Shown here piece after piece: positions 37,828 to 46,543 of a stretch of DNA of 64,000 nt. A program made the position numbers and the translations under genes. Source of the DNA: Gordonia jinghuaiqii (lineage in GTDB: Bacteria; Actinomycetota; Actinomycetes; Mycobacteriales; Mycobacteriaceae); NCBI RefSeq assembly GCF_014041935.1, contig NZ_CP059491.1:2232001-2296000 (forward strand), in the 5' to 3' direction. Below the pieces are notes generated by a model, which was given only the letters and a program-made list of their open reading frames with translations, did no database searches and was not told the origin of the DNA. Within the stretch, counting starts at the first letter, position 1. Each line of letters begins with the position of its first letter.

Positions 37828-39150
37828 TCAGATCTTGCTGAGGTCGCTGCGGATCAGCATGACGTTGTAGTCGCTCCAGCGCGAGGCGTTGAAGTAGAGC
37901 TCTTTGGAGTCGCCCTGCAGGGCAGGGGAGTTGGGGAGAATCATCGGCCCGTACAGGACGAGTGCCCGGTTGGGCACGATCATCTTCGGTGCGCTCCACG
38001 GGCCTTCTGGGTGCTCTGCGGTGCGGAGTCGGATGCCGTTGTCTCCGTCGAGCATGATGTATTTCTCGAGGTAGGGGCTCCAGGCCACCGACAGTTCGCT
38101 GACCGGGTTGCGCGCGACGATCGCCGAGCCGTCGTCGGGGATGGCCTTGATGTCGTCCACCCAGCCCGGCCCCTTGCCTGCCCAGTACTCGTAGTTGTCG
38201 AGTTTCAGGATGTCCTCGGGCTTGAACCGGGCGAGGAACGCTGCGCCGAAACGCCCGTTGGGCGTGCCGTATTGGTAGACATAGTCGGCCTCGGGGGTGC
38301 CGGGGCGTCCGCGGACGTAGGCGTTCTGCTGGAACTTCCCGTTGTTGTACTCGACGGGGCGCAGGTTGCCCGGCAGTGACAGTGAGATCGGGGCGTTGAC
38401 GAGGATCGTGTCCTGATCCGTTATCCAGGTCTGGCCGTTGTCGTCGGAGTGGGCGACCGCGGAGTAGTTGGTGACCCAGTTCCCCGCCGTGCCCCACGAA
38501 CGCACCGACATGTAGTTGATGTACTGGCGGAAGCCGTCTCCGTACGGGAGTGAGATCGCAGCAGTGGGGATGGTGGTGACCTCGACGTTCGAGATCCCCA
38601 GTGACGGAATGAGTTCCTGCGCGTAGTCGGGCTGTCCGGATGCGATGACGGAACCGGACGTCACGTCCCCGGCGACGCCGTCGGGCACGGTGAGGCCATT
38701 GGCGAGATTGTCGTCGTCGGTGCGTAGCAGCACGTTGTGGCGCCACTGCTGGCCGGGCGCGTTGCAGTTGCCGAAGGTGTCGCCGAAGGCCATCAGGGTC
38801 TGGCCGCGGCCGTTGTCCCAGGCGACGCCGAGGTCGGTGCCGCTGATCCCGAAGCGGCTGTAGGTGCGGTTGGCGCTCAGCGGCCCGGTGACCCAGCCGA
38901 CGGTGCGGGAGATGGACCCGATGTACGGCACCAGGGGAGCTTGCGGCCCCAGGTTTGGGACATTGGTGCTGCCGGACGATCCGGAGGAACCGCTGGAACC
39001 GAACCCGAGGAAGCTCGAGCCGGAACCGGTGTTGCCGCACGGCGCGGCGTGCGCGACGCCGGCCCCGGCGGTGAGGGCGACCGCGGTTCCACTGAACGCG
39101 ATGGCCCCGGCGAGCGCCAGCCGGACACTCATGGTGAGACGGCTCGACAC
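37828..39150 (-). CDS. Secreted DUF4185 protein
   Basis: The 440-residue product has a signal peptide (basic MSSRLTMSVR, hydrophobic core, cleavage near AHA-AP at about 36), a GSSGSSGSSG linker, and a DUF4185 domain with five-bladed-propeller-like repeats (GTDLGVAWDNG, AHSDDNGQTW, VAWSPYLEKYIML). Sialidase/glycosidase-like folds are related; no catalytic set is recognisable. GGAGG precedes the GTG. Likely an exported or cell-wall protein, with only one conserved-looking Cys pair. Confidence 0.85.
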   Translation of the reverse strand: MSSRLTMSVRLALAGAIAFSGTAVALTAGAGVAHAAPCGNTGSGSSFLGFGSSGSSGSSGSTNVPNLGPQAPLVPYIGSISRTVGWVTGPLSANRTYSRFGISGTDLGVAWDNGRGQTLMAFGDTFGNCNAPGQQWRHNVLLRTDDDNLANGLTVPDGVAGDVTSGSVIASGQPDYAQELIPSLGISNVEVTTIPTAAISLPYGDGFRQYINYMSVRSWGTAGNWVTNYSAVAHSDDNGQTWITDQDTILVNAPISLSLPGNLRPVEYNNGKFQQNAYVRGRPGTPEADYVYQYGTPNGRFGAAFLARFKPEDILKLDNYEYWAGKGPGWVDDIKAIPDDGSAIVARNPVSELSVAWSPYLEKYIMLDGDNGIRLRTAEHPEGPWSAPKMIVPNRALVLYGPMILPNSPALQGDSKELYFNASRWSDYNVMLIRSDLSKI

Positions 39151-39281
39151 TTTCGGCCTCCGATGTGACTGCTGTGACAGATGTGAATGACGTGACTATT
39201 GTTACCGGCCCGCGCATGCGATTGCGAGGTGAGGCGGTCACGATCTGGTGTCGGCTGTGTCCAGAGGGGTCAGCACCGCGT

Positions 39282-39977
39282 CTAGCGAATGATGTACCGA
39301 TCGGCGGTTGATGTCCGGGACTGCCATCCCACGCGTTCGAGTTCGGGGACGTCGCCGGCCTGCTCGGGGTAACCGATGCAGAGGTAGGCGACCAACGACC
39401 ATGAGGACGGGACAGCGAGTTCGGCCGCGACCTCGGCGGGTTCGAGGATCGACACCCATCCGACGCCGACGCCGCGGGCGCGCGCGGCGAGCCACAGTGT
39501 GGAGACGGCCGTGACGACCGAGTACTCGAGCGTTGCGGGCACCGTGCGCCGGCCGAGGCCGTGTCCCTGAGCAGGGGAATCGTCACAGAAGACCGCCAGG
39601 TGGACCGGAGCGTCGTCGAGGCCGGCGAGTTTCAATGACGAATACAGTTGTGCGCGTTCGCCGTCGTAGCCGCCGAGGGCTTCGGAATTGCAGCGGATGA
39701 AGTTGTCCCGCACGGCCTCCCGTGAAGCAGTCGACTGCACCTCCACCCACCGCCACGGTTGGCTGTTACCGACCGATGGAGAAAGTTCGGCGGCGGCGAT
39801 GATTTCCGGGAGAAGATGAGTCTCGAGCGGAAGTCGACTGAAACGCCTCACGTCGCGCCGCCAACGAAAAAGCCGGTCGAGGTCATCAACGAAGGCCGCG
39901 TCGAAGTTTTCGTCGCTTGGGGCAACTGTTGTTGGGTCAACTGTCGTTGGGTCAACTGTTGTCCGGTCAACGTCCAC
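39282..39977 (-). CDS. bluB: 5,6-dimethylbenzimidazole synthase, BluB-like
   Basis: BluB converts reduced FMN to the lower ligand of vitamin B12. The 231-residue nitroreductase-fold protein has the family motifs FRWRRDVRRF, LSPSVGNSQPWRWVEV, DAPVHLAVFCD, and LWLAARARGVGVGWVSIL. GTG 39977 follows GGGAGG. The first 15 residues are the repeat TTVDPTTVDPTTV. No cobalamin riboswitch was recognised upstream. 67 nt separate it from the HNH gene above. Confidence 0.88.
   Translation of the reverse strand: MDVDRTTVDPTTVDPTTVAPSDENFDAAFVDDLDRLFRWRRDVRRFSRLPLETHLLPEIIAAAELSPSVGNSQPWRWVEVQSTASREAVRDNFIRCNSEALGGYDGERAQLYSSLKLAGLDDAPVHLAVFCDDSPAQGHGLGRRTVPATLEYSVVTAVSTLWLAARARGVGVGWVSILEPAEVAAELAVPSSWSLVAYLCIGYPEQAGDVPELERVGWQSRTSTADRYIIR
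39921..39965 (-). repeat. Three 15-bp repeats at the bluB N-terminus
   Basis: Three 15-bp units of type GTCAACTGTYGTTGG (plus-strand reading) encode the TTVDP pentapeptide after the start codon. Confidence 0.85.
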
Positions 39978-40044
39978 TGGTGCCTCCCTTCCCAGACTTC
40001 GGTGTCTGAGGCCGATCTCGGCATCCAAAGGTAGCGTGCGGACG

Positions 40045-41793
40045 TCAGAACGGTGGTGGCTCGCCGGCCTGAGGTGTCGGGGCGTCGGCGCGGGCTTTCT
40101 TCTCGGCTGCCTGTTGGGCGGTTTCGCGGCGTTCCTTGTTGCGGGCACGCTCGGCTCTCCGCCGTGCGTGTTTGGCGGCGGTGCGGTCGGTGGTGGGACG
40201 GGGTGTGCGGTCCGGGCCGATGACGCGTGGTGTGGGTGGGGCTTGGGATGCTTGTTCGAAGCGGATTTGTCGCAGGTTGGGGAACAGATCTTCGAGGGTT
40301 TCGGCCTCGCCGGGGATGATGAACCCTTCAGGGGTGACGTATTCGGTGACCAGGCGGCCGTCGGTGTCGCGGTACTGCACGTCCACCCAGTCGCCATGAG
40401 TTTTGAGTAGGTGCCCGGCCCGGCATTTGGCGTTGAGGTTCTCACTCGAGGTCTTCCCGCCCTGGCGGGGAAAGACACGGTCGTATTCGACGACATGATC
40501 GACATCGGCACTGAATGCTGACCGCGTGCAACCCGGTTCGGTGCAGTAGCCGTCCCGCACACGCACAAAATCGACACACGACGCGGTCGGCCGATACGGA
40601 TCGCCGGGGTGAGAACCCGGATACACCACCACAACACCATCACGCTCGGTGCCCCGATCCGGTTCCGGTGCATACGACTTCGGCTGCGGCCCGGCGAGAT
40701 GGCTGGTTCTCGAGATGCCGCCGGTGTCGTCGGCGTCGGTCGTGCGGTCGGCGGCGACGATGCTTGTCGGTGGTGTCCGGACCGGGGTGACCGATCTGAT
40801 GACCGCGTCCTTGCGGGCGGCGAGGTCACGGACGTGGTCGTCGCAGATGACGCCGTGACCATCGACCCAGCCGGGTCCGGAGGCCCCGGCCAGGGTGGCG
40901 GTGTCGGTGACGACGTGGATGACGACCTCGGTACTCACTGATGTGACCACCGAAGATGTGACCACCGAACTCGGGTCGGGGATGGTGGCGGTGCAGTCGT
41001 CCTGGCCGCACAGGCAGTTGAATTCGGTGCCGGTCAGCAGGGCGAACATGGCGTCGGAGTTACGTTGGCTGCGGGTGCGTCGGTCGTCGGCACATGCTGC
41101 ATCGGCCAGCGCGCGGACGGCTGTGGCGGCGATGCGGATGTTCTCCGCGGCCATCACCCCGGTGATCTCACCGGTGCCGTCGGCCAGGGTGCGAGTCCAC
41201 ACGCCACGTTTGTCCAGTGCTTCGCGGCGGCGTTCGCGTACCGCGTCGGCATCGCAGCCGAGCACCAGGCGGTCGACCATGTCGCGCAGACCGGTGGTCG
41301 ACCACGACCCGGCCCGGTTGCGGAGCAGGCCGGCGATCGATTCGTCGAGGACCTCGATGATCGGCCGGCTGTCGGGATCGTCGGGGTCCAGCCGGTCGCC
41401 ATCAGCCACCAGGTTGGTGCGGGCGATGATGTCCTGCACCTGCTTGCGGGAGGTGATGCCCTCGCGCAGCGTGGCCAACACGTGCGGTAGCCGGTCGCGC
41501 AGGCACAGTGCTTCGTTGACGAGTAGCTCTGCCTGGTAGCGGGTGATCGCGGCTTCCCGGCCGACACGGGCCACCACGTCGGCGAAACCATCTGTGATGT
41601 AGCTGTTTGCGGCGGGGGTGAACAGACGGTCACACAAGATGAGGATCGTGTCGTAGCGGCACCAGGCGAGATAGGATTCCCCGGCCCGGATCGCACCCAG
41701 GGCGGCCATGTGGGTTGTGGTGTCGGACTGGGCCGCCTGGGCACGATCGATCCCGGCGATGAACTCGCCGGGTAGATCGGTCCATGCCGTCAC
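40045..41793 (-). CDS. DUF222/HNH endonuclease (13E12 type)
   Basis: The protein has a DUF222 region (about 1-330, with RYQAELLVNEALCLRDRLP and SQRNSDAMFALLTG), a variable linker, and a C-terminal HNH motif (CTEPGCTRSAFSADVDHVVEY ... SENLNAKCRAGHLLKT; first part abbreviates to DVDHVVEYDR). The tail is Lys/Arg/Ala-rich. Such genes are multicopy in Gordonia and mycobacteria, some linked to 13E12 repeats. GTG 41793 has GGAG 6 nt upstream (582 residues); an ATG at 41889 would add 32 residues. Mobile or defence role unproven. Confidence 0.85.
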   Translation of the reverse strand: MTAWTDLPGEFIAGIDRAQAAQSDTTTHMAALGAIRAGESYLAWCRYDTILILCDRLFTPAANSYITDGFADVVARVGREAAITRYQAELLVNEALCLRDRLPHVLATLREGITSRKQVQDIIARTNLVADGDRLDPDDPDSRPIIEVLDESIAGLLRNRAGSWSTTGLRDMVDRLVLGCDADAVRERRREALDKRGVWTRTLADGTGEITGVMAAENIRIAATAVRALADAACADDRRTRSQRNSDAMFALLTGTEFNCLCGQDDCTATIPDPSSVVTSSVVTSVSTEVVIHVVTDTATLAGASGPGWVDGHGVICDDHVRDLAARKDAVIRSVTPVRTPPTSIVAADRTTDADDTGGISRTSHLAGPQPKSYAPEPDRGTERDGVVVVYPGSHPGDPYRPTASCVDFVRVRDGYCTEPGCTRSAFSADVDHVVEYDRVFPRQGGKTSSENLNAKCRAGHLLKTHGDWVDVQYRDTDGRLVTEYVTPEGFIIPGEAETLEDLFPNLRQIRFEQASQAPPTPRVIGPDRTPRPTTDRTAAKHARRRAERARNKERRETAQQAAEKKARADAPTPQAGEPPPF

Positions 41794-42181
41794 GGTGACT
41801 CCGAAAGTGCTGTGGCACCGCTTGGTTGGCGGTCCCGACTGGGTATTCACCCAATGTAGACCCGACCACCGACAACTCTGATCGGCCATCCACAGCGAGT
41901 AGGTGTGTGCGACACCATCTTTGCCCGCCCGGACTTGGAATTGACCAACGGATCGAGGGTGCCGGTCACCAGGGGCCTCGATCGCGGTCCTCGGCTGGCG
42001 CCTCGTCCCTACTCGGCCGGCAGAAGGATCGCGGCCGGCAACGCGGTCCTCGGCCGGAAGGGAATCTCCGGTCTTCGCTGGTGGTCTGTGGCAGTGGACA
42101 ACTGCCACGTTGTCCACAGATCGCCGCCGTTGCAGGCCGACCGTTGACTCCTGGGTGTGTTCCTCGGCGATGCTGTGCGCC
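41794..42181. other. 388-bp divergent intergenic region before yifB
   Basis: The region separates the minus-strand HNH gene from yifB. Two near-identical stretches, CGCGGTCCTCGGCTGG and CGCGGTCCTCGGCCGG, lie about 55 bp apart around 41983-42058. The nested palindrome at 42085-42120 is listed separately. The minus-strand frame is open through most of it, but nothing in it resembles DUF222 proteins. Confidence 0.5.
42085..42120. promoter_or_regulatory. Nested, mutually exclusive palindromes before yifB
   Basis: Three perfect inverted repeats share 36 bp: TCTGTGG (42085-42091)/CCACAGA (42114-42120); GTGGCAGT (42088-42095)/ACTGCCAC (42101-42108); GTGGACAAC (42094-42102)/GTTGTCCAC (42109-42117). 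The last pair are two inverted copies of TTGTCCAC, and TTGTCCACA (42110-42118) equals the mycobacterial DnaA-box consensus. As RNA the second and third hairpins exclude each other; as DNA the site could bind a regulator or DnaA. Confidence 0.65.
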
Positions 42182-43690
42182 ATGTTGGGACAAACGCAGG
42201 CGGTGGGCCTGAATGCGTTCGCCGCGGAGGTGGTCGACGTGGAGGCGAGTGTGAGTTCGGGCCTGCCCGGGTTCGCCGTGACCGGCAACCCGGACGCGTC
42301 GGTGCGCGAGGCGCGCGACCGGGTACGCGCGGCTATCAAGAACTCGGAGTTCAAGTTTCCCGAGCTCAAGGTGACGGTCGCGCTGTCACCCGCGGACATG
42401 CCGAAGATCGGTTCCGGATTCGACCTTTCCATGGCCTTGGCGATCCTGGCGGCTACGGGGCAGGTGCCCTCCGACAAGCTCACGACGACGATCTTCCTGG
42501 GAGAGCTCGGTCTCGACGGGAAGTTGCGACCGATCCGCGGGGTGTTGCCCGCGGTGATCGCCGCGCGGCAGAAGGGATACCGGCGTGCGGTGGTGCCGAT
42601 CGAGGTGGTGGCCGAGGCCGCGCTGGTGGAGGGGATGGACGTCGGCGGGGCGACCAACCTGAAAGAGGTGACACGGTGGCTGATGGGTGATCACGTGCTC
42701 GACACCGTTCACGACGTGCCCGCCAAACCTCCGCCGCCGGTGCCGGACATGGCCGACGTGGTCGGTCAACACGAAGCGCGTCACGCTCTGGAGATCGCGG
42801 CGGCCGGAGCCCATCACGTGCTGATGACCGGTTCGCCGGGGATCGGGAAAACCATGCTCGCGCGGCGACTTCCGGGCATCCTGCCGCCCCTGGGACTCGA
42901 GGACTCGCTCGAGGTGACGGCCATCCACTCCCTGGTGGGGGAGTTGTCGCCGGGGCATCCGTTGGTCACCGAACCACCGTTCATCGCACCCCATCACAGT
43001 TCGTCGACCACGGCGCTCCTCGGCGGCGGCACCGGGTTCGCCCGTCCCGGCGCGGTGTCCAAGGCGCATCGTGGCGTGCTCTTTCTCGATGAGTGCGCGG
43101 AGATGAGTGTGAAGGCCCTGGAATCCCTGCGAGAACCCCTGGAAGACGGCGAGGTTCGGGTCCCCCGCCGGGACGGGGTGGCCGTGTACCCGGCCAGGTT
43201 CCAGTTGATCCTTGCCGCGAACCCGTGTCCGTGCGCACCTGCCCACGACGTCGACTGCGTGTGCTCGGCGGTCGTACGGCGACGCTACCTCGGCAAGCTG
43301 TCCGGGCCGTTGCTCGACCGCGTCGACATCCGTGTCCGGATGGACCCACCGGGCAATGCGGCACTGATGAGCGGAGCGGGTGAGGCGAGTGCACAGGTGC
43401 GGGAACGTGTCACCGCCGCCCGCGCCACAGCGGTGGAGAGATGGTCGGAATTCGGCTGGCGCACCAACGGCGAGGTCCCGGGTTCGGCGCTCCGGCAGAA
43501 GTTCCGGCTGCCGCCGGACGCACTCCGGCCGATCGAACTGTTCCTGCGCGACGGCCGGGTGACGGCCCGGGGAGCCGACCGGGCACTGAGACTGGCATGG
43601 ACGCTCAACGACCTCCGCGGCACCGACCGACCCACCGAAGACGATGTGGCGCAGGCCCTGATGTACCGAGACCGAGGGGCGACCTGGTGA
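42182..43690 (+). CDS. comM: YifB/ComM-family AAA+ ATPase
   Basis: ComM-like proteins are helicases promoting branch migration during natural transformation in Gram-negatives; in actinobacteria their role is open. The 502-residue product has an N-terminal Lon-like domain (LPGFAVTGNPDASVREARDRV in two parts: LPGFAVTGNPD, VREARDRVRAAI), Walker A GSPGIGKT at 217-224, Walker B VLFLDECAEM, and a four-Cys cluster (NPCPCAPAHDVDCVC). ATG 42182 is chosen; ATG 42170 is possible. The stop overlaps dprA. Confidence 0.94.
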   Translation: MLGQTQAVGLNAFAAEVVDVEASVSSGLPGFAVTGNPDASVREARDRVRAAIKNSEFKFPELKVTVALSPADMPKIGSGFDLSMALAILAATGQVPSDKLTTTIFLGELGLDGKLRPIRGVLPAVIAARQKGYRRAVVPIEVVAEAALVEGMDVGGATNLKEVTRWLMGDHVLDTVHDVPAKPPPPVPDMADVVGQHEARHALEIAAAGAHHVLMTGSPGIGKTMLARRLPGILPPLGLEDSLEVTAIHSLVGELSPGHPLVTEPPFIAPHHSSSTTALLGGGTGFARPGAVSKAHRGVLFLDECAEMSVKALESLREPLEDGEVRVPRRDGVAVYPARFQLILAANPCPCAPAHDVDCVCSAVVRRRYLGKLSGPLLDRVDIRVRMDPPGNAALMSGAGEASAQVRERVTAARATAVERWSEFGWRTNGEVPGSALRQKFRLPPDALRPIELFLRDGRVTARGADRALRLAWTLNDLRGTDRPTEDDVAQALMYRDRGATW

Positions 43691-44823
43691 CCGCGGACCA
43701 TCCGGCGGAGTTGACGGCGTGGGCCTATCTCGCGCGCGTGGCCGAGCCGCCCTGTGCCGAGGTGATCGCGCTCGTCGACGAGGTCGGACCGGTCGAGGCC
43801 GCCTCGGCGATCCGCCGGCGCAAGGTGCCCGACGATCACCGTGCCGTCCTGGCCGCGACTGCTGCTCGATATGAAACAGACTGCACGGCAGAGGATCTGG
43901 ATATCGCGTTGCGTATCGGTGCGCGGCTGGTGACGCGGGCCGATCCGGAGTGGCCGGCGTGGTCGCTGCTCGCGCTCTCCCAGGCGGACACCGCGGCACG
44001 CGGCGGGGAACCCCTGGCACTGTGGGTTCGGGGGCCGGCCCGGCTCGACGATCTCGCTGCGGCGTCGGTGGCGCTGATCGGTTCCCGCGCGGCGTCGTCC
44101 TACGGCGAGCACGTCACGCAGATGCTCGCCTCGGGGCTGGCGGGGGAGGGCTTCACGGTGATGTCCGGCGGCGCCTTCGGTATCGACGGCGCTGCGCACC
44201 GGGCGGCGGTCACGACCGGCGGCGTCACGGCCGCGGTGATGGCGTGCGGGATCGACCGCGACTATCCCGCGTCGCACGCCGCGCTGCTGGCCGAGATCGC
44301 GCGGACCGGCGCGGTGATCAGTGAGTACCCGCCGGGGACGACGGCGGCCAAGCATCGATTCCTCACCCGTAATCGCCTGGTGGCCGCGATGAGCCTGGGC
44401 ACAGTGGTGGTGGAGGCGGGTCGACGTTCCGGTGCGGCGAACACCGCGGCCTGGGCGCGCAAGCTGGGGCGGCCGCTCGGTGCGGTCCCTGGTCCGGTGA
44501 CCTCGGCGACGTCGGTCGGGTGCCACCGGATGATCGCCGACGATCTCGCGGTACTGGTGTCCGATGTGGCGTCGGTGGTCAACCTCGTCCGGCCCGAAGG
44601 TGGCGGCGACGTCGGCCGGGGGCGGGCGAAGGCGACCGACGGACTGACCCCGGACCAACTCCGCGTGCACGACGCCATCCCGGGACGGGGAGGGGTGGGA
44701 ATCGAAGAGATCGCGTTCGCCGCGGGCCTGGACGTCGCCGTGGTGCGTTCGGCTCTCGCGCGACTCGACGTCGGCGGGCACGTCGAGAACGTGGGAGGGC
44801 AGTGGCGACTGGCCGCGAGGTGA
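43687..44823 (+). CDS. dprA: DNA-processing protein DprA
   Basis: DprA loads RecA on incoming single-stranded DNA. The 378-residue product has the Rossmann-like core with IGSRAASSYG, SGGAFGIDGAAHRAA, CGIDRDYPASH, FLTRNRLVAAMS and VVEAGRRSGAANTA, plus a C-terminal winged-helix (about 315-378). The GTG overlaps the yifB stop by 4 nt, so the two act together. It converges on the TetR gene with a 13-bp gap. Confidence 0.96.
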   Translation: MTADHPAELTAWAYLARVAEPPCAEVIALVDEVGPVEAASAIRRRKVPDDHRAVLAATAARYETDCTAEDLDIALRIGARLVTRADPEWPAWSLLALSQADTAARGGEPLALWVRGPARLDDLAAASVALIGSRAASSYGEHVTQMLASGLAGEGFTVMSGGAFGIDGAAHRAAVTTGGVTAAVMACGIDRDYPASHAALLAEIARTGAVISEYPPGTTAAKHRFLTRNRLVAAMSLGTVVVEAGRRSGAANTAAWARKLGRPLGAVPGPVTSATSVGCHRMIADDLAVLVSDVASVVNLVRPEGGGDVGRGRAKATDGLTPDQLRVHDAIPGRGGVGIEEIAFAAGLDVAVVRSALARLDVGGHVENVGGQWRLAAR

Positions 44824-44836
44824 GCCCACCCGCGGA

Positions 44837-45415
44837 TCAGCGTCGCGTGAGGATGTTGATGAAGATGCGGAGGTCCTCGGACGTCGCCTGGCGGAGGCGG
44901 CCGTGCGCGTGGACGAACCCGATACCGGCGTAGAGCAGGGTCGTCGCGCGGGCGTGCGCCTCGGTGTCGGAGAAGCCGAGTTCATGCAGGGCCTGGTTGG
45001 CGATGTGCAGGGTCCGGTCGTCGAGTTCGGACACCGAATCGGCGATCGAGGCGTCGGTCTCGGCCCAGCGCCGCATCGCTGCCTCCATGCCCCAGCGCCG
45101 GGGATCGGAGACGAGAGCGACCATGGCTTCGATGCGCTCGGCCGGGGGAAGGTTCTCGAACGCCTCGATCCGGGCGGCGGCGGCGGACTGCACTTCACGG
45201 ACGTGATCCGACAGCGCTGCCTTCATGGCCCCGATGTCGGTGAAATGCCAGTAGAAGCTGCCCTTGGTGACTCCGAGCCTCGCGCTGAGCCGCGAGATCT
45301 TGAGGCCCTCGATACCGTCGGCGACCAGGATCTCCACGGCCGCGTCCATCCAGTCGTCCGCGCTGAGGCGGGACCCCCGCTGGGGGGCGGATTGATCCAC
45401 TGGCTGATCCGGCAT
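44837..45415 (-). CDS. TetR-family transcriptional regulator
   Basis: The 192-residue product has the helix-turn-helix LKISRLSARLGVTKGSFYWHF (as LSARLGVTKGSFYWHF) and a TetR C-terminal domain. It starts 172 bp from, and is divergent to, the siderophore-interacting gene. M. tuberculosis has dprA directly followed by viuB, so this gene is an insertion into that block. No clear palindrome for it is seen in the shared upstream DNA. Target unknown. Confidence 0.88.
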   Translation of the reverse strand: MPDQPVDQSAPQRGSRLSADDWMDAAVEILVADGIEGLKISRLSARLGVTKGSFYWHFTDIGAMKAALSDHVREVQSAAAARIEAFENLPPAERIEAMVALVSDPRRWGMEAAMRRWAETDASIADSVSELDDRTLHIANQALHELGFSDTEAHARATTLLYAGIGFVHAHGRLRQATSEDLRIFINILTRR

Positions 45416-45536
45416 GGATGCACCTCTGGGGTCGGTATCTCGCGAGGTCTGATTTCAACATTTGCAAACTCTCAGATCACATCGCTTGATCATGAGAAAA
45501 CCTTACAAGCCTGAAGAGGTAGTTCGCTTTGCTAAA

Positions 45537-45559
45537 CCTAAGGTGACCCTCACCTGAGG
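45537..45559 (+). promoter_or_regulatory. IdeR/DtxR iron box
   Basis: The 19-mer at 45539-45557 (TAAGGTGACCCTCACCTGA) matches the IdeR consensus TWAGGTWAGSCTWACCTWA at 15 of 19 positions and is a palindrome AGGTGA-CCC-TCACCT; the symmetry extends to 23 bp. TAGGAT (45562-45567), a likely -10, follows directly, so bound IdeR would block the promoter under iron-replete conditions. Confidence 0.8.
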
Positions 45560-45587
45560 CGTAGGATCGTCGCGACAAGGAGGTTCG

Positions 45588-46454
45588 ATGGCCAAGCGGT
45601 TGAACACGATGACGGTGCTCCGGAGGGAGCGGCTCACCCCGCACTTCGTACGTCTCTACCTGGGGGGTGAGGGATTCGACGACTTCCGGCCCGCGGTCGG
45701 CAAGAGCGGAGAACCCGACACCGACATGTACGTGAAGTTCGTCTTCGCCCCGGACGGTGTCACCTACGCCGAACCGTTCGACCTGCAGGAGATCAGGGCC
45801 GCCGAGCCGCCCGATCGCCAACCCGTGCTCCGGACCTACACCGTCCGACGCGTCGATGAGCAGGCCCGCGAGATCGCCGTCGACTTCGTCGTCCACGGCA
45901 CCGAGGGCATCGCCGGGCCCTGGGCGGAGTCGGTCCAGCCGGGCGAGACCGTCCGGTTCATCGGTCCGGGCAGCGGATACCGACCCCGCGCCGACGCCCC
46001 GTGGCATCTCCTCGCCTCCGACGAAGCCGGACTCCCGGCCGTCGCGGTAGCTCTCGAAGCATTGCCCGCCGACGCGGTGGCGAAGGTGTTCATCGAGGTC
46101 GCCGGACCCGAGGACGAACTCCCACTCGCCGCACCCGCGGGCGCCGACATCGTCTGGGTTCACCGCGGCGGCCCCGCAGGCGAGGTCGATGAGTCCGTGG
46201 CCGGCGACAACGCGCCGCTGATCGCGGCCGTGCGTGACGCCGAATGGCTCGAGGGCGAGCCGCAGGTGTTCATCCACGGGGAGGCCCAGGCTGTGATGCA
46301 CAACCTGCGCGCATACATCCGCAAGGAACGCGGCGTGAGCGCTGCGAACGCATCGATCTCCGGATACTGGCGGCGCGGCCGCACCGAAGAGGGCTTCCGC
46401 AAGTGGAAAGCCGATCTGCGGGCCGCCGAGGAAGGTGTGGGCGCGAAGGGGTGA
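45588..46454 (+). CDS. Siderophore-interacting flavoprotein (ViuB-like)
   Basis: These FAD-dependent reductases release iron from ferric siderophores. The 288-residue product has the FAD motif RTYTVRR, FVVHG and GPWAESVQPGE, then the C-terminal NAD(P)H-binding region ending GYWRRGRTEEGFRKWK. AAGGAGG precedes the ATG and an IdeR box lies 31 bp upstream. Position matches viuB (Rv2895c), between dprA and xerC. The siderophore itself is not encoded here. Confidence 0.93.
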   Translation: MAKRLNTMTVLRRERLTPHFVRLYLGGEGFDDFRPAVGKSGEPDTDMYVKFVFAPDGVTYAEPFDLQEIRAAEPPDRQPVLRTYTVRRVDEQAREIAVDFVVHGTEGIAGPWAESVQPGETVRFIGPGSGYRPRADAPWHLLASDEAGLPAVAVALEALPADAVAKVFIEVAGPEDELPLAAPAGADIVWVHRGGPAGEVDESVAGDNAPLIAAVRDAEWLEGEPQVFIHGEAQAVMHNLRAYIRKERGVSAANASISGYWRRGRTEEGFRKWKADLRAAEEGVGAKG

Positions 46455-46543
46455 GTCGACAACGGGGGTGAGTCGGCATCGATCGGGCCACGACACCGCG
46501 TGTGCGGTTGCGGTGTGAGCCGCCGCGGGGTGTGCTCGTGGGC

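Noticed and set aside
39978..40044. Cobalamin riboswitch in front of bluB
   Set aside because: The gap is only 67 nt and no B12-box-like sequence is visible.
42094..42118. Replication origin suggested by the paired DnaA-box-like sites
   Set aside because: Only two sites, no AT-rich unwinding region, and dnaA/dnaN/rnpA/rpmH are not nearby.
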